Origin: CALFCE01 sp964411665
GTDB taxonomy: Bacteria; Pseudomonadota; Gammaproteobacteria; Granulosicoccales; Granulosicoccaceae
Direction of reading: 5' to 3'
Assembly: GCA_964411665.1 (NCBI GenBank)
Contig: CAYPMR010000005.1
Coordinates: forward strand, 35,259 to 99,258
Length of the DNA: 64,000 nt
Made by a program: the position numbers and the translations under genes. Below, piece by piece: positions 15,354 to 24,637 of this stretch (the stretch's first letter is position 1; every line of letters begins with the position of its first letter). Below the pieces are notes generated by a model. It saw nothing but the letters and a program-made list of their open reading frames with translations, ran no database searches and was not told the DNA's origin.

Positions 15354-16007
15354 TTAAACGTCGGCAGTGGTGTTGTTTGGTGCTGACTTATCGGTGGATT
15401 TTTCGTTTACCCGGGGTTCATTTCCTGTGATGAGCCGTTTGATGTTTTCCCGGTGCCGCCAATACAGCAACGCGCTGATAATCAGGAAAATCCCTGCAGC
15501 CGGTGTCTTGCCGGAAACCAGCAGTAATAACGGTATTGCTGCGAAGGTAACCAGTGCTGCCAGGGACGAAATCCTGAACACCAGGCAGGTGGCCAACCAA
15601 AAGCTCAAAGCGAGTAAACCCGTGATCCAGTGTGTGCCGAGAATAGCTCCCAGGCCGGTTGCCACTCCCTTGCCACCACGAAAGCCGAAGAACACCGGGA
15701 ACAAGTGCCCGAGCACGGCGCCAAGGCCGGCAAGGGCGATCCAAAACAGGTTCATCCCGAGCATACTGGCCAGCACCGCCGCGACCAGGCCTTTGAGCAT
15801 ATCGCCGATTAAGGTCAACGCTGCCGGCTTTTTGCCGCCCAGGCGCAATACATTTGTAGCACCCGGGTTTTTCGAGCCAGACTCTCTGGGATCAGGTAGT
15901 CCAAGCAAACGACAAACAATGACCGCGCTTGAGAGCGAACCCAGCAAGTAGGCAATAATGGTGATTATCAATCCGGTGAACAAACCGTCAAATATGAGCT
16001 GTGGCAT
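15354..16007 (-). CDS. plsY: Glycerol-3-phosphate acyltransferase PlsY
   Basis: PlsY acylates glycerol 3-phosphate with acyl-phosphate, the first step of phospholipid synthesis, in the inner membrane. The 217-residue protein has five membrane segments and the three cytoplasmic motifs: SGSKNPGATNVLR, GHLFPVFFGFRGGKGVATGLG and the C-terminal RHRENIKRLITG. The hydrophilic tail after residue about 197 (asparagine- and threonine-rich) is a modest extension. It converges on tsaD with a 17-base gap. Confidence 0.96.
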   Translation of the reverse strand: MPQLIFDGLFTGLIITIIAYLLGSLSSAVIVCRLLGLPDPRESGSKNPGATNVLRLGGKKPAALTLIGDMLKGLVAAVLASMLGMNLFWIALAGLGAVLGHLFPVFFGFRGGKGVATGLGAILGTHWITGLLALSFWLATCLVFRISSLAALVTFAAIPLLLLVSGKTPAAGIFLIISALLYWRHRENIKRLITGNEPRVNEKSTDKSAPNNTTADV

Positions 16008-16104
16008 AAGTAATTATTGGGTATCGCGTCAGTCTGTGTATCGCAAGAATCGGATGATACGATCCGGTGATTCCCATTTGATGTCAATTGGGGGCTCTCT
16101 GTAA

Positions 16105-17160
16105 ATGGCAACGCCATCTGCACAGGGTCAGCATGCGTACGATCTACCCGATTTGCATAGAATCGGGCAGTTGCATGGGCGATGCTTTAGCCCCAGTGGT
16201 GATTTTGCAGCAATTCCCGATTTGCTGTCGGAGCGTTTGCTACAACGCCTCGATACACTTGCCATGCATCCGGCCACTGTGCTTGATCTGGGGTGTACCA
16301 GCGATTACCAACTCAATTCACTGCGCCAACGTTTCCCCGATGCGAATATTCTGGGTGCCTGTTGGTCCTCTTCCGGTCTGTCACGGCTGAGCTCGACAAC
16401 AACCCCAGCGCAAGCTCGGCCGCTAGCGGGTGCCTGGCAGCCCGATACTGCGGTGTCCGAATCGGGTCTGCGGCGTAAACTGGGTCGCACCCTGGCAGGC
16501 ATTGGCAAGCTTATACCTGTTCGCGGTTTCGCCGCTTCTGCCAGTAAGCCATGGTCGGTTATTGCAGCCCTGCCTGACCAGTTGCCCTTGCCAGATAACT
16601 CTTTTGAGCTGGTTATTGCCAGTCAGGTGTTGCCGTGGTGTCAGGACCCGGGCGCTGTTTTCAAAGAGATGCATCGCTTGCTGGCGCCGGGCGGGGCGTT
16701 TTTCTGGAGTGGCGCCGGGCCGGACACGCTGAGCGAATATCGGGCTATCTGGCAACAGGTTGATCATTATCCTCACGTCTGGGGATTACGTGACATGCAT
16801 GATCTGGGTGACGATATGTTGCGTTGTGGATTCAGTGCACCGGTTATGGATCGAGAGAATCTGACCCTTGAATATGTGTCAGTGGATGCGCTGGTTGCTG
16901 ATTTGCGCGCTAATGCTCTGGTCAACATAGCGGCTGGTAGACGCCGTGGGCTGATGTCGCGAGAAGCTGTTAACCGCCTCAGAGCTGCTGCTGCTTCCTT
17001 GTCACCCGACGCTGACGAGAGTATCGATGTTACTTTCGAGCTGATTCAGGGGCATGGCTGGAAAGCTGAACCTCCACCTGTTGTGGAAAATCGCGATCCA
17101 ACAGTATTTAAAGTGCCGATTGATGCCATAGCGCGTAAATCGACCCAAAAATTTGATTGA
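16105..17160 (+). CDS. BioC-like SAM-dependent methyltransferase
   Basis: A 351-residue class I methyltransferase. Motif I is degenerate (VLDLGCTSDYQ, where a glycine-rich loop is expected), followed by post-motif I DANILGACWS and ALPDQLPLPDNSFELVIASQVLPWCQDPGAVFKEMHRLLAPGG, the motif IV-VI region typical of BioC and of NDUFAF5-type proteins. BioC methylates malonyl-ACP in biotin synthesis, but no bio genes are nearby, so I leave the symbol blank. A stretch of about 60 residues (115-160) between motifs looks like an insertion. Confidence 0.75.
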   Translation: MATPSAQGQHAYDLPDLHRIGQLHGRCFSPSGDFAAIPDLLSERLLQRLDTLAMHPATVLDLGCTSDYQLNSLRQRFPDANILGACWSSSGLSRLSSTTTPAQARPLAGAWQPDTAVSESGLRRKLGRTLAGIGKLIPVRGFAASASKPWSVIAALPDQLPLPDNSFELVIASQVLPWCQDPGAVFKEMHRLLAPGGAFFWSGAGPDTLSEYRAIWQQVDHYPHVWGLRDMHDLGDDMLRCGFSAPVMDRENLTLEYVSVDALVADLRANALVNIAAGRRRGLMSREAVNRLRAAAASLSPDADESIDVTFELIQGHGWKAEPPPVVENRDPTVFKVPIDAIARKSTQKFD

Positions 17161-17273
17161 AAAGTGGCTGCGAATCACTTTTGCGTCGCTTGTCTATTGC
17201 CTGTGAGTTGCATACTGATCTGCGTAATCGTTCTGCAGGTTTTTTACGCGAGGACTATTATTCAAAATCGATA

Positions 17274-17279
17274 TATAAT
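17274..17279 (+). promoter_or_regulatory. Possible -10 box before the DUF2244-cox genes
   Basis: A perfect TATAAT lies in the 259-base spacer after the methyltransferase gene. No consensus -35 is present at the right distance, so this is only a candidate promoter. The rest of 17161-17419 shows nothing recognisable. Confidence 0.35.
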
Positions 17280-17419
17280 TCGGTGGTTGTAATTGCAGTT
17301 TCGGTAGTGAAGGGTCGCATCCTTTAGAGTCCGTTGAACGTATCAAGTAACATTACAGGCAGCTGACATGGTGCTGGCAAACGTGTGCTGATGGCTTCAA
17401 ACGTAATCTTTTGGTTTGA

Positions 17420-18088
17420 ATGAGTCAGGTTGGAAACGCTGTCGTTGAGCGCTGTGCCAATCGCAACTATCATTACGGGAACCGACGAGTAAGGCGCTTG
17501 ATAGAAAAGCTCGAAACCGCGAACCTGGAAACTCCCGCAAGTGGTGCTGCAGGTGCTGCAGGTGCTGGAAATGGCGAGCGCAACAGAGATAACGATAAAG
17601 GACTGCAGGCAGAGAGCGCAGGACCCAGGGAGAATGAGTCAGCAGGCCCTGCTACTACATTTGTTGTAAGCCCGAATTTATCCATGAGCTGGCGTGCCAA
17701 TATGTATTTGGCGGGTGCGGTAGCCGTTGTGTGTCTGGGCACGGCAATCGTTTGGGCATTTTTCGGCTTTTGGGTCGTATTGCCTTTTGCGGGTGCTGAG
17801 GTCATTTTTGTTACGTGGTGCCTGCACACGACTGTCAGAAAGCTGTCAGTCAAAGAAGTCATTACAATCAGTGAAAACGAGATTAAGGTTGAATGGGGCA
17901 GAACCGGCCCACAACAATCGGTAAAGTTGCCACGTCACTGGACTCGTCTGGCGTACAGCTGCTCGGAAAACCCTTTCGAAGTGGGTGATCTGATGGTCTG
18001 CGCTTACGGAAAAAGCTATGCACTTGGGAGCAGTCTGGGGCGCTCCGAGAAGCATGAGCTCTTTACAGAGCTGAACAAACTGATTTAG
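17420..18088 (+). CDS. DUF2244 integral membrane protein
   Basis: A 222-residue protein whose C-terminal about 140 residues match DUF2244: it starts at TTFVVSPNLSMSWRANM, has two adjacent membrane segments and ends with a soluble beta-rich part (EIKVEWGRTGPQQSVKLPRHWTRL). DUF2244 genes commonly sit next to cytochrome c oxidase genes, as here; the function is unknown. The first about 78 residues are low-complexity and include a threefold 9-bp repeat (17543-17569), so the true start may be further downstream. Confidence 0.82.
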   Translation: MSQVGNAVVERCANRNYHYGNRRVRRLIEKLETANLETPASGAAGAAGAGNGERNRDNDKGLQAESAGPRENESAGPATTFVVSPNLSMSWRANMYLAGAVAVVCLGTAIVWAFFGFWVVLPFAGAEVIFVTWCLHTTVRKLSVKEVITISENEIKVEWGRTGPQQSVKLPRHWTRLAYSCSENPFEVGDLMVCAYGKSYALGSSLGRSEKHELFTELNKLI

Positions 18089-18200
18089 TCGAGTTAACAA
18101 TAGATGTCGCGATAGGTGTCGATATCCCATGGTCTCATTGGGGTGTGGCGCATTAACTCGACCGAAAAGATTTTAAATTTAAGTTTTGGAGATAAAACTC

Positions 18201-19451
18201 ATGTCGAGCAGCACTCGAAGTGCTTTGGCAATAGCGCATGCGGTCTTTGCGCTGTTGGCGTTTGTTCCGGCGGCACATGCCGGCTACACAGACGTTATCA
18301 ATATGCCGGTGGGCGTAACGGAGGTCAGCCGCGAAGTATTTGGCTTGCACATGCTGATATTCAAAATCTGCGTAGTCATTGGCGCCGTTGTATTCGGCAT
18401 CATGATCTATTCGATGATCTATCACCGCAAATCCAAAGGCGTCACACCTGCAACCTTTCATGAAAGCACAACAGTCGAGGTAATCTGGACTGTGTTGCCG
18501 TTCGTGATCTTGCTCTTCATGGCCTGGCCTGCGGCCAAGGTGCTGATCAAGATGGAAGATTTTTCCGGATCTGAAATGTCAGTGAAGATCACTGGCTATC
18601 AGTGGCGCTGGCATTATGATTATATTGAAGAGGGTGTTAACTACTTCAGTCAGCTCGAGCCGCAACACAATGTAGCGCGCCAATTAGGATCTGAAGTCGA
18701 GCTTGAGCAATTCGACAACTATATAAAGGAAGTCGATAACCCTCTGATCCTGCCAGTGGGTAAGAAAATCCGCTTCCTGCATACGGCAGCTGACGTTATT
18801 CACGCTTGGTGGGTGCCTGCTCTTGCAGTGAAGAAAGATTCAATCCCCGGCTTTATTAATGAAAACTGGGCGCTTATTGAAGAGCCAGGTGTATACCGTG
18901 GTAAGTGTGCCGAACTCTGTGGTCGTGACCACGGATTTATGCCGATTGTTGTAAAAGCTGTTAGCCAGGAAGAATTTGATGCATTCATTGCAGAGAAAAA
19001 GTCTGAAGGGCAAACCGCGCACAACGACACGACGCGACAATGGTCGAAGAATGAATTGATGGCACGCGGTGAAGAGGTTTATGGCCGTAACTGTGTTGGT
19101 TGCCATCAGAAAAACGGTAAAGGTATACCCAATATGTTTCCGGCCATCGCTGGCAGTGACATAGCGACCGGAGACATCGACAGACATTTATCAACAATCG
19201 TTGATGGCGTGGAAGGTACACCTATGCAGTCTTATCGCGATGTGTTGTCCGACGTCGAACTTGCCGCGGTTATAACCTATCAACGTAATGCGCTGGGTAA
19301 TGCCATGGGTGATGCCATGCAACCCTATTATGTGAAACGCATGTTGCTAGGTGGGCGCGATGCGATCGCTGCACGCGCGACAAACGAATTCGATTTTTTA
19401 ACAGATACTGAAATTTCATCCGGCGTAGCCGGCACAGGAGTGAAAAACTGA
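18201..19451 (+). CDS. coxB: Cytochrome c oxidase subunit II with fused cytochrome c domain
   Basis: Subunit II accepts electrons from cytochrome c at its CuA centre. I use the ATG at 18201, eight bases after GGAG, rather than an in-frame TTG at 18186. The 416-residue protein has a signal peptide (cleavage near AAHAG), two membrane segments, and the CuA ligands in CAELCGRDHGFM (C-x3-C-x3-H-x2-M) after HAWWVPALAVKKD. A C-terminal extension carries a haem c site, CVGCHQ, with a likely distal methionine ligand (GTPMQSY), which makes it a caa3-like type. Its stop overlaps the coxA start (TGATG). Confidence 0.96.
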   Translation: MSSSTRSALAIAHAVFALLAFVPAAHAGYTDVINMPVGVTEVSREVFGLHMLIFKICVVIGAVVFGIMIYSMIYHRKSKGVTPATFHESTTVEVIWTVLPFVILLFMAWPAAKVLIKMEDFSGSEMSVKITGYQWRWHYDYIEEGVNYFSQLEPQHNVARQLGSEVELEQFDNYIKEVDNPLILPVGKKIRFLHTAADVIHAWWVPALAVKKDSIPGFINENWALIEEPGVYRGKCAELCGRDHGFMPIVVKAVSQEEFDAFIAEKKSEGQTAHNDTTRQWSKNELMARGEEVYGRNCVGCHQKNGKGIPNMFPAIAGSDIATGDIDRHLSTIVDGVEGTPMQSYRDVLSDVELAAVITYQRNALGNAMGDAMQPYYVKRMLLGGRDAIAARATNEFDFLTDTEISSGVAGTGVKN

Positions 19452-21058
19452 TGAGTGCTTACGGTAAGGCTCAACATGATGAGCACGACGATCACCATGG
19501 CCCCGCTCCTGGCCTGACTCGCTGGTTATACACCACCAACCACAAAGATATAGGTACGCTCTATCTGTGGTTCTCGCTGCTTATGTTTTTTATCGGCGGT
19601 GCCATGGCTCTGGTGATTCGTGCTGAATTGTTCCAGCCCGGTATCCAGATAGTCGATCCGATGTTCTTCAACTCGATGACGACCATGCACGCGATCGTCA
19701 TGATTTTCGGTGTCGTTATGCCGGCCTTTGTTGGCTTGGCTAACTGGATGATCCCCATGATGCTTGGTGCGCCTGACATGGCGTTGCCCCGGTTGAACAA
19801 CTGGAGTTTCTGGATCATGCCGTTTGCATTCACCATTATGCTCTCGACTTTGTTTATGGATAGTGGTGGACCTGCTGGTGGCTGGACACTCTATCCGCCA
19901 CTGACCTTGCAAATGGGCGACAGTTTCGCGTTTGTTATTTTCGCGATCCACTTTATGGGTATTTCATCGGTCATGGGATCGATCAATATCGTCGCAACGA
20001 TCTTCAACATGCGTGCCCCCGGCATGACGCTGATGAAGATGCCGTTGTTTGTCTGGACATGGTTGATTACTGCTTATCTTCTTATTGCAACCATTCCGGT
20101 ATTCGCAGGTGCAGTAACCATGCTGCTAACCGATAGATATTTCGGCACTAGCTTCTTTAGTGCTGCAGGTGGTGGTGACCCGGTGATGTTCCAGCATATT
20201 TTCTGGTTCTTTGGTCATCCCGAAGTCTATATTCTGATACTTCCTGCATTCGGTATTATCTCATCGATCATTCCAACCTTTGCGCGCAAGCCTCTGTTTG
20301 GTTATGACTCGATGGTCTATGCAACCGCATCAATTGCGTTTCTGTCTTTCATCGTCTGGGCACACCACATGTTCACCACCGGTATGCCATTGGCAGGTGA
20401 GTTGTTCTTTATGTTCTCGACCATGATGATATCGGTACCCACTGGTGTGAAGGTGTTTAACTGGGTTGCTACCATGTGGAAAGGGGCGATGACCTTTGAA
20501 ACCCCGATGTTGTTCGCTATCGGATTTGTCATCATGTTTACCATCGGCGGCCTGTCAGGTTTGATGCTCGCTATCACGCCGGCAGATATTCAGTACCACG
20601 ATACGTATTTCGTGGTTGCACACTTCCACTACGTATTGGTGCCTGGTGCTATCTACTCACTCCTTGCGGCAACCTATTACTGGATCCCCAAGTGGACCGG
20701 CAATATGTACGACGAGAAACTGGGAAAGATACATTTTTGGACGTCCACTATTTTCGTTAATGTGTTGTTCTTCCCCATGCACTTTGTAGGTCTGGCCGGT
20801 ATGCCTCGACGAATCCCGGATTACAGCCTGCAGTTTGCTGACTGGAATATGATCGCCTCTATCGGTGCATTCGGCTTCGGTTTTGCACAGATAATATTCG
20901 TCTGGGTAGTGGTGAAATGTGTTCGCGGCGGTAAGAAGGCTACAGACGAAGTCTGGGAAGGTGCAGTGGGTCTTGAGTGGACGGTTGCATCGCCTGCGCC
21001 TTACCATACATTTGAAGCACCGCCTTCGCAGTCCTTGATTAACAAGAATCATTTCTGA
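19451..21058 (+). CDS. coxA: Cytochrome c oxidase subunit I
   Basis: The catalytic subunit, with haem a and the haem a3-CuB oxygen-reducing centre, and a proton pump. The 535-residue protein has about twelve membrane segments and the expected ligands: HAIVMIFG, WFFGHPEVYILILPAFGII (the CuB histidine and crosslinked tyrosine), HHMFTTGM, and YFVVAHFHYVL. The residues GHPEVY show an A-type haem-copper oxidase. It overlaps coxB upstream and a small membrane gene downstream by one base on each side. Confidence 0.98.
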   Translation: MSAYGKAQHDEHDDHHGPAPGLTRWLYTTNHKDIGTLYLWFSLLMFFIGGAMALVIRAELFQPGIQIVDPMFFNSMTTMHAIVMIFGVVMPAFVGLANWMIPMMLGAPDMALPRLNNWSFWIMPFAFTIMLSTLFMDSGGPAGGWTLYPPLTLQMGDSFAFVIFAIHFMGISSVMGSINIVATIFNMRAPGMTLMKMPLFVWTWLITAYLLIATIPVFAGAVTMLLTDRYFGTSFFSAAGGGDPVMFQHIFWFFGHPEVYILILPAFGIISSIIPTFARKPLFGYDSMVYATASIAFLSFIVWAHHMFTTGMPLAGELFFMFSTMMISVPTGVKVFNWVATMWKGAMTFETPMLFAIGFVIMFTIGGLSGLMLAITPADIQYHDTYFVVAHFHYVLVPGAIYSLLAATYYWIPKWTGNMYDEKLGKIHFWTSTIFVNVLFFPMHFVGLAGMPRRIPDYSLQFADWNMIASIGAFGFGFAQIIFVWVVVKCVRGGKKATDEVWEGAVGLEWTVASPAPYHTFEAPPSQSLINKNHF

Positions 21059-21243
21059 TGGCAGAAACGGCGAATCTGTCGATGCACAAACCCGTGGATG
21101 ACAGTGATTTAGATAACGAAGCTCAGGCCGTTGCCAGACGACGTCGCAAGATTCGTCTGGCGCTGTTGCTGGGTGTTATCGCGGTTAGCTTTTATGTGCT
21201 TAGTATTGCCTCTATTGTATTCACTCGTGGAGGAGCGGCGTGA
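21058..21243 (+). CDS. Small membrane protein of the cox operon
   Basis: A 61-residue protein with a basic RRRRK run followed by one membrane segment (about residues 33-55). It overlaps both coxA (stop TGATG) and cox11 (GTGA), so it is a genuine translated link in the operon. Small single-span proteins occur at this position in many proteobacterial cox operons and are thought to help assembly; no motif is visible here that shows its role. Confidence 0.85.
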   Translation: MAETANLSMHKPVDDSDLDNEAQAVARRRRKIRLALLLGVIAVSFYVLSIASIVFTRGGAA

Positions 21244-21881
21244 GTCAACATTCTGAATCTGACCCCTCAGCATCTGCTGTTGAGCGCAGCCACTACAAGG
21301 TTGCCGGAAAAATGGTGTTGCTTGCTGCTGCCATGTTCGGTTTCGGTTATCTGATGGTGCCGCTCTATGAAGTCATCTGTGAAGTCACAGGGCTTAATGG
21401 AAAAACCGGCAGAATCAGTGTTGCTGAGAGCGAAGCCCGCCTCGAGCAAGCTTTGACAACCAACGGTGGGGAGGCAATCGAACGTGAGATTACGGTTGAG
21501 TTTGTTGGTATCGTTAGTGCGGGTGGAAACTGGGAGTTCAAGCCCAACCAGCACCAAATGAAAGTGACACCTGGTCAGCAATATGTCACTAGTTACTTTG
21601 CGCGCAACCTGTCGACTCAACCGGTTGTTGGTCAGGCGTCACCGAGCGTAAGCCCGAGCGCTGCAGCAAAGTATTTCAATAAGACTGAATGCTTTTGTTT
21701 TACCAGACAGGAATTCGAAGCCAACGGTGGACGTGATATGCCGGTCACCTTTGTCATAGACCCGAAAATACCGATTAATGTTGATCGTGTGACATTGTCG
21801 TATACCTTTTTTAAATCTGCAGATCAGACCCTGTCTCTTTCAATGGCGCCTGAATCTGAACCTGCCGCTTCTGGCAGCTAG
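21240..21881 (+). CDS. ctaG: Cytochrome c oxidase assembly protein Cox11/CtaG
   Basis: Cox11 delivers copper to the CuB site of subunit I. The 213-residue protein has one N-terminal membrane anchor (about 23-42), then the periplasmic beta domain with the copper-binding CFCF motif (NKTECFCFTRQEF) and MPVTFVIDP. The GTG start overlaps the previous stop. Between ctaG's anchor and domain is YEVICEVTGLNGKTG, a Cox11 signature. Confidence 0.96.
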   Translation: MSQHSESDPSASAVERSHYKVAGKMVLLAAAMFGFGYLMVPLYEVICEVTGLNGKTGRISVAESEARLEQALTTNGGEAIEREITVEFVGIVSAGGNWEFKPNQHQMKVTPGQQYVTSYFARNLSTQPVVGQASPSVSPSAAAKYFNKTECFCFTRQEFEANGGRDMPVTFVIDPKIPINVDRVTLSYTFFKSADQTLSLSMAPESEPAASGS

Positions 21882-21908
21882 CAAACACTTTACTGGAGAA
21901 CGCGCACC

Positions 21909-22796
21909 ATGAGTGCATCGTCCGGATATTACATACCCCATGAAGCCCGCTGGCCAATCGTTGGCTCAATAGGCTTGTTTCTATTTTTTATGGGCTTCGG
22001 CAGTATGCTGAATGATCAGGCAATGGGCACGCCCATGCTATTGATCGGTCTGGCCATAATTATCTGGATGATGTTTGGCTGGTTCAGCATGGTGGTACGC
22101 GAAAGCGAATCAGGCACTTATAACGGACAGGTTGATGTGTCGTTCCGCATGGCGATGATGTGGTTCATCTTCTCTGAAGTCATGTTCTTCGGCGCTTTCT
22201 TTGGTGCCTTGTTTTATGCCCGCCAATTCTCCGGTCCCTGGATCGGTGGTGATGGTGGCGGTGGTGCGGTCATGACCAATTCCATTTTATGGAATGGATT
22301 CGATTACATTTGGCCAAACAACGGCCCGGCTAAAATTGGTGATGGCTTCGCCAGCAATCAAACATTCTCTCAAATGGGGTGGTTCGGTTTACCACTGATT
22401 AACACCCTGTTACTGCTGACCAGTGGTGTCACCTGTACGATCGCACACCATGCAATCAAGGTTGCTGATCACAGCAAGATGGTTCGCTGGCTGGCCGCAA
22501 CTGTCGGTCTTGGATTAATTTTTGTGTGTCTTCAGGCGTATGAGTATTACCATGCTTATCATGCACTAGGGCTGAAACTTACCAGCGGAATTTACGGTTC
22601 AACCTTTTTCATGTTGACCGGATTCCACGGTTTCCACGTAACGATGGGAGCCGTCATGCTGTTTTTCGTGATGCTCAGAGGCATGCGCAAGCATTTTTCC
22701 GCTACGAATCACTTTGCCTTTGAGGCCGCTGCCTGGTACTGGCACTTTGTCGATGTCGTCTGGTTGGGTCTGTTTATATTTGTCTATCTGGTCTGA
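21909..22796 (+). CDS. coxC: Cytochrome c oxidase subunit III
   Basis: Subunit III stabilises subunit I and the oxygen channel. The 295-residue protein has seven membrane segments; YYIPHEARWPIVGSIGLF at the start, FRMAMMWFIFSEVMFFGAFF, LQAYEYYHAYHALGLKLTSGIYGSTFFMLTGFHGFHV and YWHFVDVVWLGLFIFVYL at the end are diagnostic. It lies 28 bases after ctaG with a clear GGAG ribosome site. Confidence 0.97.
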   Translation: MSASSGYYIPHEARWPIVGSIGLFLFFMGFGSMLNDQAMGTPMLLIGLAIIIWMMFGWFSMVVRESESGTYNGQVDVSFRMAMMWFIFSEVMFFGAFFGALFYARQFSGPWIGGDGGGGAVMTNSILWNGFDYIWPNNGPAKIGDGFASNQTFSQMGWFGLPLINTLLLLTSGVTCTIAHHAIKVADHSKMVRWLAATVGLGLIFVCLQAYEYYHAYHALGLKLTSGIYGSTFFMLTGFHGFHVTMGAVMLFFVMLRGMRKHFSATNHFAFEAAAWYWHFVDVVWLGLFIFVYLV

Positions 22797-22882
22797 TCGC
22801 CAGATAAATTTTCGTTGCGACGGATCGTAGGGATAGCAGTCAGGTGCTGTGCTCCCGCCGATAGTCTTTCGGGGGAAGCCAA

Positions 22883-23443
22883 GTGAAGCGTGTATGTATT
22901 TATTGCGGTTCAAGCGCCGGTAATTCCGATAGCTACGCGAAAGCTGTTGCAACACTCTCCGAGCGTCTGGTTGACCATAATCTAGAGCTGGTTTACGGCG
23001 GTGGCAAGATTGGCCTGATGGGTGTTGCCGCAGATGCAGCTCTTGCGCGCGGCGGTTCTGTCACAGGCGTTATCCCTGAAGCGCTGATGGATCTGGAAGT
23101 GGGTCACACCGGCCTAACCACTTTGCATATCGTTAAGGATATGCATGAACGCAAAGCGATGATGGCGCAATTAAGTGATGCCTTTGTCGCCTTACCGGGT
23201 GGGTGGGGCACTCTGGAAGAAATATTTGAAGCCATGACCTGGTTGCAGCTTGGCATTCACAACAAGCCTTGTGCGCTATTCAATATCGATGGTTACTACG
23301 ACGCGCTCATCGAATTTCTGCAAAACGCCAATACCAGTGGTTTTGTAAAAACACATCACAGCGACATGCTGATTCACGCCAAGGACCCGGATACGCTGAT
23401 TGAACGTATGAGTCAGTTCAGGGTATCTAGTTCGGATTCCTGA
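22883..23443 (+). CDS. LOG-family (TIGR00730) nucleotide phosphoribohydrolase-like protein
   Basis: A 186-residue Rossmann-fold protein with the LOG signatures VYGGGKIGLMG and PGGWGTLEEIFEAMTWLQLG. Family members cleave nucleoside monophosphates (AMP or cytokinin riboside 5'-monophosphate) to base and ribose phosphate. The GTG start at 22883 has GGGGGAAG just upstream. It interrupts the run of cox genes between coxC and SURF1, a location with no obvious functional tie to respiration. Confidence 0.93.
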   Translation: MKRVCIYCGSSAGNSDSYAKAVATLSERLVDHNLELVYGGGKIGLMGVAADAALARGGSVTGVIPEALMDLEVGHTGLTTLHIVKDMHERKAMMAQLSDAFVALPGGWGTLEEIFEAMTWLQLGIHNKPCALFNIDGYYDALIEFLQNANTSGFVKTHHSDMLIHAKDPDTLIERMSQFRVSSSDS

Positions 23444-23473
23444 CTGTGTCTGACCTGCGGTAATCGGATATCG

Positions 23474-23501
23474 CGCGCTACTGCTACTGCCCGCGCTACT
23501 G
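23474..23501. repeat. 10-bp direct repeat after the LOG gene
   Basis: CGCGCTACTG occurs at 23474-23483 and 23492-23501, an 18-bp period, in the short spacer between the LOG stop and the end of the convergent DUF2909 gene. Confidence 0.6.
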
Positions 23502-23714
23502 GCCCAGCGGACTCGGGTTAAGCTCAATTAATCCAGTTAAACCAGCGATGATTATTATCACGATCGCAGCAATCGACAATCCAACACGCAGGGTTAATGC
23601 GTTGACTGTGCGTTTGGTTTCCCCCTTGTCGGTAACCAGGAAGTACAAACCGGAGAACAAACTCACGACTATGGCGAGTAGTAGAATGATTACGATGAGT
23701 TTGACGAGTAACAT
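23496..23714 (-). CDS. Twin-transmembrane protein, DUF2909-like
   Basis: A 72-residue protein with two membrane segments (about 5-28 and 44-66) joined by a short polar loop TDKGETKRTVNALTLRV. The loop and size match the DUF2909 twin-transmembrane family that is found beside SURF1 in many gammaproteobacteria. Function unknown. It is divergent from the SURF1 gene, with 29 bases between starts. Confidence 0.85.
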   Translation of the reverse strand: MLLVKLIVIILLLAIVVSLFSGLYFLVTDKGETKRTVNALTLRVGLSIAAIVIIIIAGLTGLIELNPSPLGQ

Positions 23715-23743
23715 AAGGGATAGCTTAATCGATAGCGGGCAGT

Positions 23744-24637
23744 GTGATAATCGGTAGCAAAATATTTGCGCCTTCCTGGTGGGCGATTGTCCTGTTTCTG
23801 GTCGTTGGACTCATCATGTTGCTCTTGGGCCAGTGGCAGTTGTCCAGAGCTGATGAGAAAATCACCCTGATGGAACGCGCCGAGAGCGCCAGTCTCGCTC
23901 AAGCCGTGCCCTTGGTAAGTCTTGATTTGGTTAAGACAGAATCTGCATCTGCGGTACTGTCTTTACACCAATCGGACACAGCTGCCAAAATGGATGAACA
24001 TCACTATACCCGAGTGCTGGTACAAGGTGAATGGCTATCGGATCAGCAATTTTTGTGGGACAACCGGATACATAAAGGGGTCGCCGGCTACGAGGTCCTG
24101 ACTCCGTTGTTGTTGAGTGACAAGAAACTATCGACAGAGCTCGCCCTGTCGGAGCAGCCTGTGGTGTTGGTCAATCGCGGCTGGGTAGCAGCTGAGTCTT
24201 ATCGCACAGTATTGCCTGATATCGCAATGCAGCTCGCGGTTGATGATGTTAGCGTGGAAGGCTTATTAACAACGCCGTCAAAAGGATTCGCGCGTGGTGA
24301 TGCGCTTTCACCACAGCAACAAGATACACAGCAACAGAGTAATGGGCAGGGCAGGGATTGGCCCCAGGTATTGCAGTTTGTGGATTATGCAGCAATTGCT
24401 GATGCGTTAGGGACGGCGGTTATAGCTGGCGTAGTGCAAGGTGTTCGCTTGCCCACGCCTGAGGATGAAGCGGCTTTTTTGTATACAAACAATTGGTCGC
24501 CGGTCGCGAATGGCCCCGAGAAACATTACGGGTATGCGTTTCAATGGTTCGCGATGTTTATTGCTTTGTGTGTCATTTTTATTGTTACCAATTTAAAAAA
24601 TAAAGATCAAACGATCGCAGGTCATGAAAAATCATGA
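23744..24637 (+). CDS. SURF1-family cytochrome oxidase assembly protein
   Basis: SURF1 proteins help insert haem a into subunit I. The 297-residue product has an N-terminal membrane segment followed by LGQWQLSRADEK, the family's opening motif, then VLVNRGWVAAE, and a second membrane segment near the C-terminus preceded by HYGYAFQWFAMF. A GTG start is used. The soluble middle contains a low-complexity glutamine-rich stretch (SPQQQDTQQQS), probably a loop insertion. The end overlaps the next gene by four bases. Confidence 0.92.
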   Translation: MIIGSKIFAPSWWAIVLFLVVGLIMLLLGQWQLSRADEKITLMERAESASLAQAVPLVSLDLVKTESASAVLSLHQSDTAAKMDEHHYTRVLVQGEWLSDQQFLWDNRIHKGVAGYEVLTPLLLSDKKLSTELALSEQPVVLVNRGWVAAESYRTVLPDIAMQLAVDDVSVEGLLTTPSKGFARGDALSPQQQDTQQQSNGQGRDWPQVLQFVDYAAIADALGTAVIAGVVQGVRLPTPEDEAAFLYTNNWSPVANGPEKHYGYAFQWFAMFIALCVIFIVTNLKNKDQTIAGHEKS